A stretch of DNA of 64,000 bases from Lutibacter sp. B2 (lineage in GTDB: Bacteria; Bacillota; Clostridia; Peptostreptococcales; Thermotaleaceae). Each line of letters starts with the position of its first letter. Position 1 is the first letter of the stretch. The stretch lies in the NCBI GenBank assembly GCA_015686845.1, contig JADPRS010000009.1:41517-105516 (forward strand), given 5' to 3'. A program made the translations under genes and the position numbers. Below, in pieces: positions 36,086 through 45,901 of this stretch. A model generated the notes under the pieces. That model was given only the letters and a program-made list of their open reading frames with translations, made no database searches and was not told the origin of the DNA.

Positions 36086-37033
36086 TTAAATTAAATCTAA
36101 ATTATTTTTAATCCATTTTTCTGTTTTCTTTATTCCTTCTTCTAAACTTACTTTAGGTTCCCATCCAAGTAGCTCTTTCGCCTTAGAATAGTTGCATAAA
36201 AGCTTTTGTATTTCACTTTGTGGATGTATATGAGGCACATGTTTGATTTTATCTTCTGAATCTGCTACCAATTTAGCCAAATCATTTATACTAATATCTC
36301 GTCCAAGACCAGCATTTACAATTGCACCATTTACTTTATCACTATAACCAGCTTCAACAACAAATCTTGCACAATCCTCTACATAAAGTAAATCTCTAGT
36401 TTGTGTTCCCTCTCCATAAATATTTAGCGTTTCTCCATCTAAATTTTTCTTAATAAATATAGCTATTACGCCACCTTCTCCTCCTGTTTTTTGAAAAGGT
36501 CCATAAGTATTAAATGGTCTAATAACTACTGCTGGTAATTTATATCCATACCAATAAGAAAGAACCATATTTTCTCCTGAAATTTTACTTCCCGCATATG
36601 GTGAAGCTGGCTTAATGTTATCCATTTCTGTTATACCCGTTTCATCATTTGCCCTATCATATACCATACACGTACTCATAAATATTATTTTTGTATTATT
36701 TTTTCTACATTCCTCTAAAACATTAAATGTTCCGATCACATCATTATTAAAAGTAGTCTCAGGATCATCTAAGCTATCTTGAACATTTATACTAGCACCT
36801 AAGTGATAACATATATCAAATTTATTTTTGAACAACTGGTTCAATATTTTCTTATCTTTTATATCACCATGAACAAATTCTTTAAAATTCTCTTTATCAT
36901 TGAATTCTTTTATATTTTCTTTTCTTCCATTTGATAAATCATCTAATACCCATACATTATGGCCATCATCTAACAGCCTTTTTACTACCCATCTTCCTAT
37001 AAATCCGGCTCCACCAGTTACTAAAATATTCAT
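36086..37033 (-). CDS. NAD-dependent sugar epimerase/dehydratase (SDR)
   Basis: This is an extended short-chain dehydrogenase acting on a nucleotide sugar. It has GGAGFIGRWVVKRL (NAD site), DDLSNGRKENI, the catalytic S-T-C and YAGSK (YxxxK) residues in MSTCMVYDRAN and SPYAGSKISGE, and RPFNTYGPFQ. AGGAGA precedes the ATG at 37033 (315 residues). It follows the PseB-like gene by 23 nt. It resembles UDP-glucose 4-epimerase or dTDP-glucose dehydratase-like enzymes; it may supply an additional sugar or modify the nucleotide precursor. Confidence 0.85.
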   Translation of the reverse strand: MNILVTGGAGFIGRWVVKRLLDDGHNVWVLDDLSNGRKENIKEFNDKENFKEFVHGDIKDKKILNQLFKNKFDICYHLGASINVQDSLDDPETTFNNDVIGTFNVLEECRKNNTKIIFMSTCMVYDRANDETGITEMDNIKPASPYAGSKISGENMVLSYWYGYKLPAVVIRPFNTYGPFQKTGGEGGVIAIFIKKNLDGETLNIYGEGTQTRDLLYVEDCARFVVEAGYSDKVNGAIVNAGLGRDISINDLAKLVADSEDKIKHVPHIHPQSEIQKLLCNYSKAKELLGWEPKVSLEEGIKKTEKWIKNNLDLI

Positions 37034-37056
37034 CAAAATATCTCCTATCATTCCTA

Positions 37057-38061
37057 TTATATTAATCCTTCTTTTACTATTAATTGCCTTACGTCTTCCT
37101 TAGAAATTGGTTCTTCATCATTCGAACTATATGTCTTTTGCAGTGTAGCATTCCCTTCTCCATAACTATACCTTTTTTCTGTAAATAAAGGTGGAACTGC
37201 AAACATATTTTCAAACTCTACAGCCTGTTTTGATTCTTCATATGTCATTAACTCTTCATACATTTTTTCTCCAAGTCTTAATCCAATTTCTTTGATGGAG
37301 ATTTCATTTTTAGAAATATCATATAATTTAGCTGTTTCTTCTATCACGACCTCCGCCAAATCACTTACTCGAATAACGGGCATTTTCAATACAAATATTT
37401 CTCCGCCTTGAGCTCTCTTACATGCTTCTATTGTAAGATTTGTAGCTTCTGACAAGGTCATCATGAAACGAGTCATTTTAGAATCTGTCAAGGTAATAGT
37501 TCTGTTCTCTAGTATCTGTTTTTTAAAAAGAGGTATGACAGATCCTCTAGATCCCATTACATTTCCAAATCGAACTGCTGCAAACACCGTATTATGTGCA
37601 CCTTTAGAATAATCAGCTGATGAGATTAATCTTTCTGCCAATAGTTTTGTTGCCCCATATGTGTTAGTAGGAGAAATAGTCTTATCCGTAGATGTAAAAA
37701 TAACTTTTTCTACTTTGCAGTTTATTGCTGCCTCTATCACATTTTGTGTTCCCATTACATTGGTCTTTACAGCTTCAAATGGGTTATATTCACATAAATG
37801 AACATGTTTTAGTGCTGCTGCATGAAACACAATATTGATTCCTTCCATTGCTCTTACCATTCGTTCATATTCTCTTACATCACCATATAAAAATCTCAAA
37901 TTTTTATGATGACCTAACTCATTCATGGCTTTAAACTGTTCATATTCATCTATACTTAAAACACGAATAACTTTTGGCTCATATTTCAGTAGGGTTTTTA
38001 CCAAACTTTTCCCAATTGTCCCCGTACCACCAATTACCAATATACTTTTATCCTTAAACAT
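37057..38061 (-). CDS. pseB: PseB-like UDP-N-acetylglucosamine 4,6-dehydratase
   Basis: This is a CapD/FlaA1-type dehydratase, first step of the nonulosonic acid pathway. Marks are SILVIGGTGTIGKSLVKTLL, GDVREYERMVRAM, VFHAAALKHVHLCEYNPFEA, STDKTISPTNTYGATKLLAE (catalytic Asp-Lys and YxxxK) and VRFGNVMGSRGSVIPLFKKQ. The ATG at 38061 is preceded by AGGTGA. Classic PseB proteins read SPINVYGATK and similar; this one is somewhat divergent in the C-terminal third, so a retaining LegB-type activity cannot be excluded. The downstream PseC and PseI argue for PseB. Confidence 0.8.
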   Translation of the reverse strand: MFKDKSILVIGGTGTIGKSLVKTLLKYEPKVIRVLSIDEYEQFKAMNELGHHKNLRFLYGDVREYERMVRAMEGINIVFHAAALKHVHLCEYNPFEAVKTNVMGTQNVIEAAINCKVEKVIFTSTDKTISPTNTYGATKLLAERLISSADYSKGAHNTVFAAVRFGNVMGSRGSVIPLFKKQILENRTITLTDSKMTRFMMTLSEATNLTIEACKRAQGGEIFVLKMPVIRVSDLAEVVIEETAKLYDISKNEISIKEIGLRLGEKMYEELMTYEESKQAVEFENMFAVPPLFTEKRYSYGEGNATLQKTYSSNDEEPISKEDVRQLIVKEGLI

Positions 38062-38147
38062 TTTTTCACCTATTTCTTTATTGATATATATTTTTATTAT
38101 CGACAAATTTTCCGTTCTCTTTAATTAGAAAATTAGGCATCTGCTAT

Positions 38148-40511
38148 TTAGGAAATCATATACGGTCCTAATACTCTTATTAATTCATTTTGCCAATTCT
38201 TATAAGCTACTATACATTTCGTATGAATGATTGATTCTAACTGAAGCATTTCTTTTCTCTCATAAATATTAATACTCTCTTTGAATAAATCTTTTATTTC
38301 ATCTACAAAAGATTTCAATTGATTTTCAGCTATTTCATCCACAAATGGTTTCATAGATTCTTCTATGCTAAAAATCGCTTCTGCCGCATCGCTCAAAATA
38401 TCAAAGGCTTCTTCGTATCTTAACTCCTTTAATTTAACATCAATATGGTCGAATCCTTCAAAAACGGTATAGCTTAACTCTAATATTTTTTTTATTACAT
38501 CAACATATTTATACATAACTATTTCCTCACTTCTTTTTTTCTGAATGGCTGTAAGCTTCTCTTTTGCTTTATTTAGTGACTTAAGACAAATAGCAATAAT
38601 ATCATGTATTACTTTATACCATTTTCTCTGACTTAATAATATTTCTGCCAGTGCCATCTCTTCATATTCATATTTTTCAGGCACAGTCTTTAGATCCATC
38701 TCAAATTTTATATTAAAAGATTGTATAATATGCATCAAGAATAATTGCATTGTACGATGTTTAGATATAATTCTATTTTTAGGCTCCGACAATTGGGTTT
38801 GTATTTTTTTTATAAGTTTCGAATCCCCTTTTCCGTCCTTATATTCTCCAATAATATAACTTTCAAGCAAACTTTTATTCTCTAAATAGATATCATATCC
38901 TTTATTGCAATCTTCAATCATCGCCTCTAAATCTTCGATCGTGTCATTTATCAACTTTTCAACATTTTTTATATCACTATCAACCTCATCACTAGAAAAT
39001 TCTGATAGATATTCTTTAATGCTCTGTAAAGGATCAATTTTTTTATTTATATAAAGATCGATGGATTCTTGAAAAGGCATAACTTGCGTTCCGTTTATAA
39101 ATGCACCGCCTTCTGTACTATTGATGCATGTTCCCTTATACTGAGCTACATCCACCTCATAAGCCTGTCTAAATTCATTCCATGTTGGGTTTGTCAGTAT
39201 AGGTTGTCCATCATTTCCCTTAACCTCAATTAAATTTTCAGAGAGTCCCTCTTGTATTTCTCCATACAATGTACCAGATGCATGAGTTTTACCATCTCTA
39301 CTATATGCCAAATCCTGTCCAACTAGAATAATAGGATCGCACCCCAATGCTTCTGCTATTTTAAACGCCATATTCCCTGAAGAATGTTTTATATCAAGTA
39401 TCCCACGATCAATTCCTAACCATTTAAAGTGGTCAAAATTACGATACACAATGACGCGAGGACCTGGATAGGATTCATAAGCTTCATTCATTACAACAGG
39501 ACAGGCAGCATAATACACATCTTCTACTTCTTCTTTTTTATACCCTTTCAACAATTCAACCGTTGCAGTTATACGTTCTAAAGATGTAACCATATGAGGT
39601 TTTACCCCAGTGTCTAGCAAAATTCTTAAAGAAGCATCAGGGCAAATAATCAAAGCCTTATCTTCTAATCCCTTTAATAAATGCTTATTTTTGTTTAATG
39701 AAGGTCCTGTTGATGCAATAACAGCAGGCTTCCCTTTAAACTTATCACATAACAGCTTAATCCCTGGATTTAGAACGATTTCTTCTATGTTATCAAGCAT
39801 ATTTTCCACACCTATCAATGAATCCTCTGGATCATTTCCAAAGAAATTCAGTGCAAAAACACCGCTTTCTCTCAATATTTTTAGTGAATTTAAATAATAC
39901 TCCTTATATAATTGCAGTGAAGAAAGATGATAAATGGGTTTTATTGTTTTTAAATAAACAATTCTCATCTTTCTTTTGAAGTAATCTGCACAAATAGGAA
40001 ACAATTTATTTTCGTCTATTCCAACCATTAGCTCAATATATTCATTTTCTATTACTCCAGTTAAATCCATAACTGTTAATGCCATTTTAAATAATTCAGG
40101 GTCTTTTTCTATAATCAAGATATAAGCAGTTTTTTGTTTGTCAACCAAATGATCTATAAAATATTTTGCTTCATATCCAAGGCCAAAACCTAAGAAAACA
40201 GCTAATCTAGCATTCTTTAATTTTAAAGCATCTACCTGTTCCCTTGCATCTTGCAATGGATTATTTTCATTATAATAGTACATATTATTATTTGCACAAA
40301 ATATATTTGCAGTCTTTTTGACCCCTGTGTACTCAATACGATAGTTATAGTCTATAGGTGTACGCTCCATAAGCTCTGCTATTTGCGAATATCTTTTTCT
40401 AAGAGCAGTCATATTTTTAGTATATATCAATTTTTTATTATTCATGGGAAATGCAGCGTTTGGCTTTTTATTATTTTTATTTTGAAAAAAGTTTTTTCTT
40501 TTCTTAGACAA
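38148..40511 (-). CDS. Motility accessory factor (Maf) glycosyltransferase
   Basis: Maf proteins transfer nonulosonic acids from CMP onto flagellin. The central DUF115/MAF_flag10 domain is clear: GKPAVIASTGPSLNKNKHLL, followed by ICPDASLRILLDTGVKPHMV, SLERITATVELL and GCDPIILVGQDLAYSRDGKTHA. The N-terminal 230 residues include VFLGFGLGYEAKYFI, and the C-terminal 250 are helical. A TTG at 40511 lies 8 nt after AAAGGTGG and is preferred over the GTG at 40523. It lies right after the second flagellin and before the pse genes, pairing the transferase with acceptor and donor pathway. Confidence 0.9.
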   Translation of the reverse strand: MSKKRKNFFQNKNNKKPNAAFPMNNKKLIYTKNMTALRKRYSQIAELMERTPIDYNYRIEYTGVKKTANIFCANNNMYYYNENNPLQDAREQVDALKLKNARLAVFLGFGLGYEAKYFIDHLVDKQKTAYILIIEKDPELFKMALTVMDLTGVIENEYIELMVGIDENKLFPICADYFKRKMRIVYLKTIKPIYHLSSLQLYKEYYLNSLKILRESGVFALNFFGNDPEDSLIGVENMLDNIEEIVLNPGIKLLCDKFKGKPAVIASTGPSLNKNKHLLKGLEDKALIICPDASLRILLDTGVKPHMVTSLERITATVELLKGYKKEEVEDVYYAACPVVMNEAYESYPGPRVIVYRNFDHFKWLGIDRGILDIKHSSGNMAFKIAEALGCDPIILVGQDLAYSRDGKTHASGTLYGEIQEGLSENLIEVKGNDGQPILTNPTWNEFRQAYEVDVAQYKGTCINSTEGGAFINGTQVMPFQESIDLYINKKIDPLQSIKEYLSEFSSDEVDSDIKNVEKLINDTIEDLEAMIEDCNKGYDIYLENKSLLESYIIGEYKDGKGDSKLIKKIQTQLSEPKNRIISKHRTMQLFLMHIIQSFNIKFEMDLKTVPEKYEYEEMALAEILLSQRKWYKVIHDIIAICLKSLNKAKEKLTAIQKKRSEEIVMYKYVDVIKKILELSYTVFEGFDHIDVKLKELRYEEAFDILSDAAEAIFSIEESMKPFVDEIAENQLKSFVDEIKDLFKESINIYERKEMLQLESIIHTKCIVAYKNWQNELIRVLGPYMIS

Positions 40512-40533
40512 GTCCAGTACCACCTTTCTTATT

Positions 40534-40568
40534 ATAAAAAAGAGTTAGAGAAATTTTTCTCTAACTCT
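40534..40568 (-). terminator. Terminator of the 646-aa flagellin gene
   Basis: A perfect 13-bp stem (AGAGTTAGAGAAA and complement, 2-nt loop) followed by six T on the minus strand, directly after the flagellin stop. Strong monocistronic end as expected for flagellin. Confidence 0.9.
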
Positions 40569-40585
40569 CTTATAAATTTTTTTGA

Positions 40586-42526
40586 CTATCTTAATAACTG
40601 TAATACACCTTGAGGTGCTTGGTTAGCTTTTGCAAGCATTGCTTGAGCAGCTTGTTGTAGAATATTTTGTTTTGTATTCTCCATTATTTCTTTTGCCATA
40701 TCTACATCTCTAACTCTTGATTCAGATGCTTGTAAGTTTTCTGCTGATGTATCTAAGTTTTTAATAGTATGCTCTAATCTGTTTTGATTTGCACCAAGTT
40801 TTGCACGTTCTGACGAAACTCTTTCAATCGAATCGTTTAAAACTGTAATAGCTTTTGTCGCATTTTCAAAGCTTGATACATCAAGCGCAAATTCTGTATT
40901 CGTTGCGTTTGTACCATCTGTTACTCCACTTATTGCAGTCAATACAGCTGACATAGTTTCCCCATTTGCTCTTTCATATTCAAATGCTCCACCTGCATCG
41001 TTACTAATGTGAAGCGCTTCAGAACGCATATCATCAATGGCAAGATTTAATGATTGTCCTTGGTTTGCACCAATTTGGAAATTCAATGAACCATCTACCA
41101 CTGTATCTTTTTTCTCAGCTTCAATCGTTACATTTGTTTTAGCTGTACCGATTGCACCCGTAACATCCATCTCTAAACCAGTTATGGTAGCAGTAAGCGT
41201 AAGACTTGCTGTTTTACCATCCCATCCGTCTATAAGGGTCTGCTTTCCACCAGAAACAGAAGCTCCCGCTGAATTTTTTAAGTTTGCCTCAAGCTTAAAG
41301 CTTTCTTCTACAGTATATTCAAATACACCATTTGCCATAGCAGCAGCGTTAGCAGCACCAGCAAGTTTGAATTTTGCACCAAATGCTTCATAAGTAGCAC
41401 CTGTATCAGCCCCATCTATTGTTACAGTAGCACTATGAGTTGTTCCATCTTTTCCGGTAAATTCTAATTTCAATGATGTTCCAGTACCATTTAATGTTCC
41501 TTTCCATGTACCAGCCTCTGCACCAGCAGTAATAGTTGCACTCAATGTAACAGCACTAGAAGCTGCATTTGTTGTCCAAAGTTCCCCATTAGTAACTATA
41601 TTAGTATCAGTATCATTATCACCACTAAGTGTGTAAGTTAACTTATTCGTAGCCGCTGCATCCTTTAAATCATTGATCTTGAAAGAAACACCATTTTGAT
41701 CATAAGTGAATGAACCATCAGCAGCTGCATTGATATTTACACTTGTTTCACCTGAATATCCACCAGCGAACGTAACTTTAATTTTACTCGCGTCTATCAT
41801 TTCAATTTCCATTGTTGCAGTTGCTTTACCACTGGAAGTACCTGCAGCAGATCCAAGTGGAACATCTTTACTCCAATCTATTTGTATCCCATTATCAAAT
41901 TCAACATTTCCAAAGTTACCTGTTGTAGCAATTCCAGTAGCCTTCATTGAACCATCTTTAGTTGCACCAGCAATATCAGATACTTTATCTACTTCTAATG
42001 TATAGTTACCTGCAGCATAAGTAGCATCTGTTTGTGTTATTTCCAATCCATTTGCAACTGCAGAGCTGTTGTATGCAGCTGCTTTTGCAGTTACATGAGT
42101 AGCTGAACGCTCACCGTTCATTAGTTTCTGTGTATTGAACTCAGTAGTATTTCCGATACGGTTTATTTCTGATGTTAATTGGTTCATCTCTTTTTGGATT
42201 TCCCCACGGTCAACACCTACATTTGTATCAGAAGCTGCTTGCGTTGCAAGTTCTCTCATTCTTTGAAGAATTTCTTGTGTTTCTCCTAATGCACCTTCTG
42301 CTGTTTGAATCATTGAAATACCATCTTGTGAGTTTCTTGATGCTTGATTTAAACCTCTGATTTGTGCTCTCATTTTCTCAGAAATTGATAGACCTGCTGC
42401 ATCATCAGCAGCACTATTTATTCTTTGTCCTGAAGATAATTTCCCTATTGATTTTTCAGAATTTGCTTGATTGATTCCCATTTGACGCTTCGTATTCATT
42501 GCCATCATATTGTGATTAATTATCAT
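40586..42526 (-). CDS. hag: Flagellin, 646-residue form
   Basis: Conserved ends: MIINHNMMAMNTKRQMGINQ, SSGQRINSAADDAAGLSISE and RMRELATQAASDTN at the N-terminus; LGANQNRLEHTIKNLDTSAE, ESRVRDVDMAKEIMEN and ILQQAAQAMLAKANQ at the C-terminus. The central 350 residues are an Ala/Thr/Gly-rich surface domain (ITAGAEAGTWKGTLNGTG, TLTATITGLEMDV) with beta-repeat character, different from the 820-aa flagellin. AAGGAGG lies 8 nt before the ATG at 42526. It follows csrA as hag does in Bacillus, and its leader contains a GGA-loop hairpin fit for CsrA. Confidence 0.96.
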   Translation of the reverse strand: MIINHNMMAMNTKRQMGINQANSEKSIGKLSSGQRINSAADDAAGLSISEKMRAQIRGLNQASRNSQDGISMIQTAEGALGETQEILQRMRELATQAASDTNVGVDRGEIQKEMNQLTSEINRIGNTTEFNTQKLMNGERSATHVTAKAAAYNSSAVANGLEITQTDATYAAGNYTLEVDKVSDIAGATKDGSMKATGIATTGNFGNVEFDNGIQIDWSKDVPLGSAAGTSSGKATATMEIEMIDASKIKVTFAGGYSGETSVNINAAADGSFTYDQNGVSFKINDLKDAAATNKLTYTLSGDNDTDTNIVTNGELWTTNAASSAVTLSATITAGAEAGTWKGTLNGTGTSLKLEFTGKDGTTHSATVTIDGADTGATYEAFGAKFKLAGAANAAAMANGVFEYTVEESFKLEANLKNSAGASVSGGKQTLIDGWDGKTASLTLTATITGLEMDVTGAIGTAKTNVTIEAEKKDTVVDGSLNFQIGANQGQSLNLAIDDMRSEALHISNDAGGAFEYERANGETMSAVLTAISGVTDGTNATNTEFALDVSSFENATKAITVLNDSIERVSSERAKLGANQNRLEHTIKNLDTSAENLQASESRVRDVDMAKEIMENTKQNILQQAAQAMLAKANQAPQGVLQLLR

Positions 42527-42556
42527 TTGTAATTCCTCCTTGAATTTTTTATAATA

Positions 42557-42568
42557 GGCATCCATGCC
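42557..42568 (-). promoter_or_regulatory. Candidate CsrA-binding hairpin in the flagellin leader
   Basis: On the minus strand GGCAT-GG-ATGCC forms a 5-bp stem that exposes GGA at the loop, 31 nt upstream of the flagellin ATG. The Shine-Dalgarno AAGGAGG could be the second CsrA site, as for the Bacillus hag leader. Confidence 0.5.
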
Positions 42569-42683
42569 CTTTGATATTAAACATTTATCCTACATTCGGC
42601 CGATTGTAAGTATTAAATTGTCCTTATATTATATTTATCGACATATTTAAATATAACTTTATATTTTTTTATAAGTTTTTTAT

Positions 42684-42908
42684 CTATTTTTTAAATAAAG
42701 CAGCTATCCCTTTTAAATCCAATATTCCTTTGGATGCATTTTTGTTTTCCTCTTGTATTTCTAAATATATTTCTTTTCTATGAATTTCTACATCCTTAGG
42801 AGCAGATATGCCCAGCTTTACTCTTCCATCTTCTATACTTATAATCTTAATTTCTATATCATGATTGATCATAATACTTTCATCTTTTTTTCTGGTAAGT
42901 ATAAGCAT
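42684..42908 (-). CDS. csrA: Carbon storage regulator CsrA
   Basis: CsrA is an RNA-binding translational repressor, starting [20 protein letters not shown], with [20 protein letters not shown] and HRKEIYLEI. In Gram-positive bacteria it blocks hag translation until FliW sequesters it. The ATG at 42908 follows AAGGAGGAG. After the normal 55-60 residue core there is a C-terminal extension of about 15 residues ([16 protein letters not shown]), as in other FliW-partnered CsrA proteins. It starts 13 nt after fliW. Confidence 0.95.
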   Translation of the reverse strand: MLILTRKKDESIMINHDIEIKIISIEDGRVKLGISAPKDVEIHRKEIYLEIQEENKNASKGILDLKGIAALFKK

Positions 42909-42921
42909 GATCCACTCCTCC

Positions 42922-43341
42922 TTATTTTTCAAATATCTTGTATTTCAAAGAGTATTTATTATTCTCTATGATCATCTGCTTTGCCCTTCTATCTTTAGTA
43001 TTGACAATAATAGGCGCTTTTAAATTGATCGTCATATTTTTTATATCATCAGGCACTACAGCGATAGAATAAACGAGTATATTTTCTTTTTCTAGTTCAT
43101 TTATAATAGCATCGTTTATATTAAATTCGTATTCTTTATTGAATAAAAAAGGATTTGTTATAACAAAAGTAAGTTCAGGCTCATCTACAGATTGTAGCCA
43201 GTTAAAGGGAACTTCTTTATCTGTATTTTCAATGACTACATATTTTTTTATATCCTCAAATCCCAAAAGTCCATCTTCAAATGTAAGTATCTTTTCTTCA
43301 TCTATTTCAATTTGTCCAAAATGTTTTGTTTGTAATAACAT
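42922..43341 (-). CDS. fliW: Flagellar assembly factor FliW
   Basis: FliW binds cytoplasmic flagellin or CsrA and so couples flagellin level to its translation. Family features are [37 protein letters not shown] and [20 protein letters not shown]. At 139 residues it is full length. It lies between the DUF6470/YviE gene and csrA, the standard order. Confidence 0.94.
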   Translation of the reverse strand: MLLQTKHFGQIEIDEEKILTFEDGLLGFEDIKKYVVIENTDKEVPFNWLQSVDEPELTFVITNPFLFNKEYEFNINDAIINELEKENILVYSIAVVPDDIKNMTINLKAPIIVNTKDRRAKQMIIENNKYSLKYKIFEK

Positions 43342-43353
43342 AGTATACCTCCT

Positions 43354-43908
43354 TTATCCTTTAACATCCACATATTCTATATTAATACTATCTTTCTGAT
43401 TTAAATATATATTCACCTTTCCAGGTTGATAATTAATAATAGGCTTGTTTACGTTTACGTCTATATTTACTTCTCCTTTTTGAAAATCAATATTAAGTTT
43501 AGGATCAGTTGCACTTATTTTAGGTCTGCTCTTTGGCGTTAGGCCTATATTATAGTCTTTATTGTCTGCTTCAAATGCATTCCTTATAGCTTGAGAAATG
43601 ATGGGATTCCCACCATTTTCTATCCTCATTAGTTGGTCTCCCTCACTAGATATTCTTGCAATTGCCTGTGATGCTCTTTGTTTTCCAAGATTAGCCGATG
43701 ATTTTATAAGTTCAAATACATCCTTTAGCCCACTTTCTGAAAAACATACACTTTGGTCTATATGGATCTTGCTGTTTTCTGATTTTATATTTACCTGTGC
43801 ATGTTTGGTTTTCATATTCACATCAGCCTGCGGCTGCTGTATATCTACTTTAGCATTGGTAATTTCCATTCCTATTTGTGCATTGGTAGTATTAATTTCA
43901 AGTGGCAT
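43354..43908 (-). CDS. DUF6470 (YviE-like) protein
   Basis: This 184-residue soluble protein starts with repeated beta-like segments (LEINTTNAQIGMEITNAKVD, IQQPQADVNMKTKHAQVNI) and ends with GEVNIDVNVNKPIINYQPGK. It matches the DUF6470/YviE family, of unknown function, found between flgL and fliW in Bacillus and clostridia. The gaps to both neighbours are 12-14 nt, so it is part of the flagellar late operon. Confidence 0.85.
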   Translation of the reverse strand: MPLEINTTNAQIGMEITNAKVDIQQPQADVNMKTKHAQVNIKSENSKIHIDQSVCFSESGLKDVFELIKSSANLGKQRASQAIARISSEGDQLMRIENGGNPIISQAIRNAFEADNKDYNIGLTPKSRPKISATDPKLNIDFQKGEVNIDVNVNKPIINYQPGKVNIYLNQKDSINIEYVDVKG

Positions 43909-43922
43909 ATCCTCACTCCCTG

Positions 43923-45881
43923 TTATCTAAGAAAATCTAATAGTGTTGGTTGAATAATCTTAGCTCCTACAGATAATGCTGCACGATAAATATTTTCTTC
44001 CATCTTCATATCCATAATAGCCTTTGCCATATCCACATCTTGTGCCTTAGAAAGAAGCTTCGTAAAGTTTAATATGTTATCATCTATTCTATTCTTGTCA
44101 AGCTCTAGTCTATTTGTCTTTGCTCCAAGTTCAGATAAACGAGATAATATATTCGCCATATTATCATCAATATCGTCAAGCATAGAACTCGTGTCTAATT
44201 TTGCAGATTTAACTGCTACTTTTTCAGATGCTTGTCCATCACTTAGGCCCAACTGATTTACAAAAGCACCACTGATTTTTATATCATCAAAAGTATTTGT
44301 ATCATCCTTTTTATTTCCAGTAAACTTAAGTCTAAAATCATCTGTAAAAGATACATTTATGGTTCCTTTTAAAGCTGACTTATCAATCTCAGCTTGTATA
44401 TCACTTATAAGTTCTTTTCTTCCAGCTATTGTATCTAACTCATACTTTTTGTTTTTAGGTAACGGTATGGACGTAGTAGTACCTCCTACAGCTAATTCAA
44501 ATGTATCTGTATCACTAGTCTCTAAGGCTCCTTCTAATCTTTCACCTATAAGGAGTGAAGAGAACATCTGACTTGATAATGAATTTTTCGAATCTATAGT
44601 TTGAGTAGCTGTCATAGGAGGAGTACCCCCTACTATGTTCGTACTTATAGTAAACTCCTCATCCCCCTCAAAAGTCATATTTGGAGCAGCAATAATAACT
44701 TTTATTCCTTTCTTTTTTAATTCATCATGAGCATCTATAGCTCCTTGTATCTCACCTTGCGTTAGTGGATTACTATCAGGAAGAGTAATGCTCATTCCAT
44801 CGATACTTAAGGTTTTATCTTTCAACGTATTATTTAAATCTGCTAGTGTTATAGGAGTTGTCTTGTATACACTTTTTCCATCAACCGTTGCAGAAAACTT
44901 AATATTTCCTGTAAACTCAATATCACTTCCTGTAACTTTTACCTTTATTCCTTTCTTTTTTAAAAATTCATGTTCATCTATTGCCTTTTGAATGTCAGCT
45001 TCTGTTACGGCTCCCTTTGGAAAATCAAAGACAAAAGTATCCTTATCAATTTGTATAGTAATACTTTTAGAGGTATCACTATCCCCTAAATTTATTCCTG
45101 CTATATTACCTGTTCCATACTCCATATCTACAAATCCGTGCTTATAATCTTCTTCTCCATTTAATACCTTCTCTAATTTAGTCAGTGTTTCAAATGCTCC
45201 ACCAAACCCTTGTCCTATTAAGTCATCTCCAGTAATATTTACCTTCATGAAATTTGCTGTACCAATTTCTATTTTTATTTCATCATTCATATCTCCATGA
45301 TTGATTCCTTTATTATTTTCATTCGTTAGAAATTCTTTAAACTTATCACTATCAGTATCTCCATCTACTATTCCTTCTGGAGAGATGAATTTCCCATTAT
45401 ATTTTATCTTACTTCCTACTTCTGTCTCTTCTATAGTAAAAGGCTTTTCCGTAGTTTTGTATCCACCAAATAAATACTTACCTGCAAAAGTAGTATTTCC
45501 GATAGCAACCATTTGGTCTTTTAATTGAACAATTTCCTTTTGAATCGCTTTTTTATCGTCCTCTGCCATAGTGCCTGAAGCACCTCTTACAGTAAGCTCT
45601 CTTACACGCTGAAGTACATCCTTTAACTGACTCACTGCTGTTTCTGTAGCATCAAGCCAGGAATTTGCTTCATCTGCATTCTTCTTATACTGTTCATGTG
45701 CTGAAATATCAGATGTAAACTTTAAAACCTGCGCTGTCCCAACCGGGTCATCAGATGGTCTATTAATTCTTTTTCCCGTACTTACTTGATTATCTATTTT
45801 ATCCATTCTATTTAAATGGGTATTAAGATTGCCCATCATATTATTAATCATCATCATGTTCGTAATTCTCATATTTTGCAA
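43923..45881 (-). CDS. flgL: Flagellar hook-associated protein 3 FlgL, enlarged
   Basis: FlgL joins hook and filament. N-terminal RITNMMMINNMMGNLNTHLN, STGKRINRPSDDPVGTAQVL and FGGYKTTEKPF, and C-terminal LDKNRIDDNILNFTKLLSKA with VDMAKAIMDMKMEENIYRAA are typical. At 652 residues it is about twice the usual size. The extra part (about 265-530) contains three related modules with the pattern IQxAIDxHxxLKKKGIKV followed by FxGxxxF, at about 280-334, 359-415 and, more divergent, 458-524. They resemble Flagellin_IN-type repeats and would form an added surface domain. Confidence 0.93.
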   Translation of the reverse strand: MQNMRITNMMMINNMMGNLNTHLNRMDKIDNQVSTGKRINRPSDDPVGTAQVLKFTSDISAHEQYKKNADEANSWLDATETAVSQLKDVLQRVRELTVRGASGTMAEDDKKAIQKEIVQLKDQMVAIGNTTFAGKYLFGGYKTTEKPFTIEETEVGSKIKYNGKFISPEGIVDGDTDSDKFKEFLTNENNKGINHGDMNDEIKIEIGTANFMKVNITGDDLIGQGFGGAFETLTKLEKVLNGEEDYKHGFVDMEYGTGNIAGINLGDSDTSKSITIQIDKDTFVFDFPKGAVTEADIQKAIDEHEFLKKKGIKVKVTGSDIEFTGNIKFSATVDGKSVYKTTPITLADLNNTLKDKTLSIDGMSITLPDSNPLTQGEIQGAIDAHDELKKKGIKVIIAAPNMTFEGDEEFTISTNIVGGTPPMTATQTIDSKNSLSSQMFSSLLIGERLEGALETSDTDTFELAVGGTTTSIPLPKNKKYELDTIAGRKELISDIQAEIDKSALKGTINVSFTDDFRLKFTGNKKDDTNTFDDIKISGAFVNQLGLSDGQASEKVAVKSAKLDTSSMLDDIDDNMANILSRLSELGAKTNRLELDKNRIDDNILNFTKLLSKAQDVDMAKAIMDMKMEENIYRAALSVGAKIIQPTLLDFLR

Positions 45882-45901
45882 CTCCTTATGAACATTTTAA
45901 T

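Noticed and set aside
42598..42615. Sigma-28 promoter for the 646-aa flagellin
   Set aside because: CGGCCGAATG resembles the -10 box, but no TAAA lies 15-16 bp upstream, so the promoter could not be supported.
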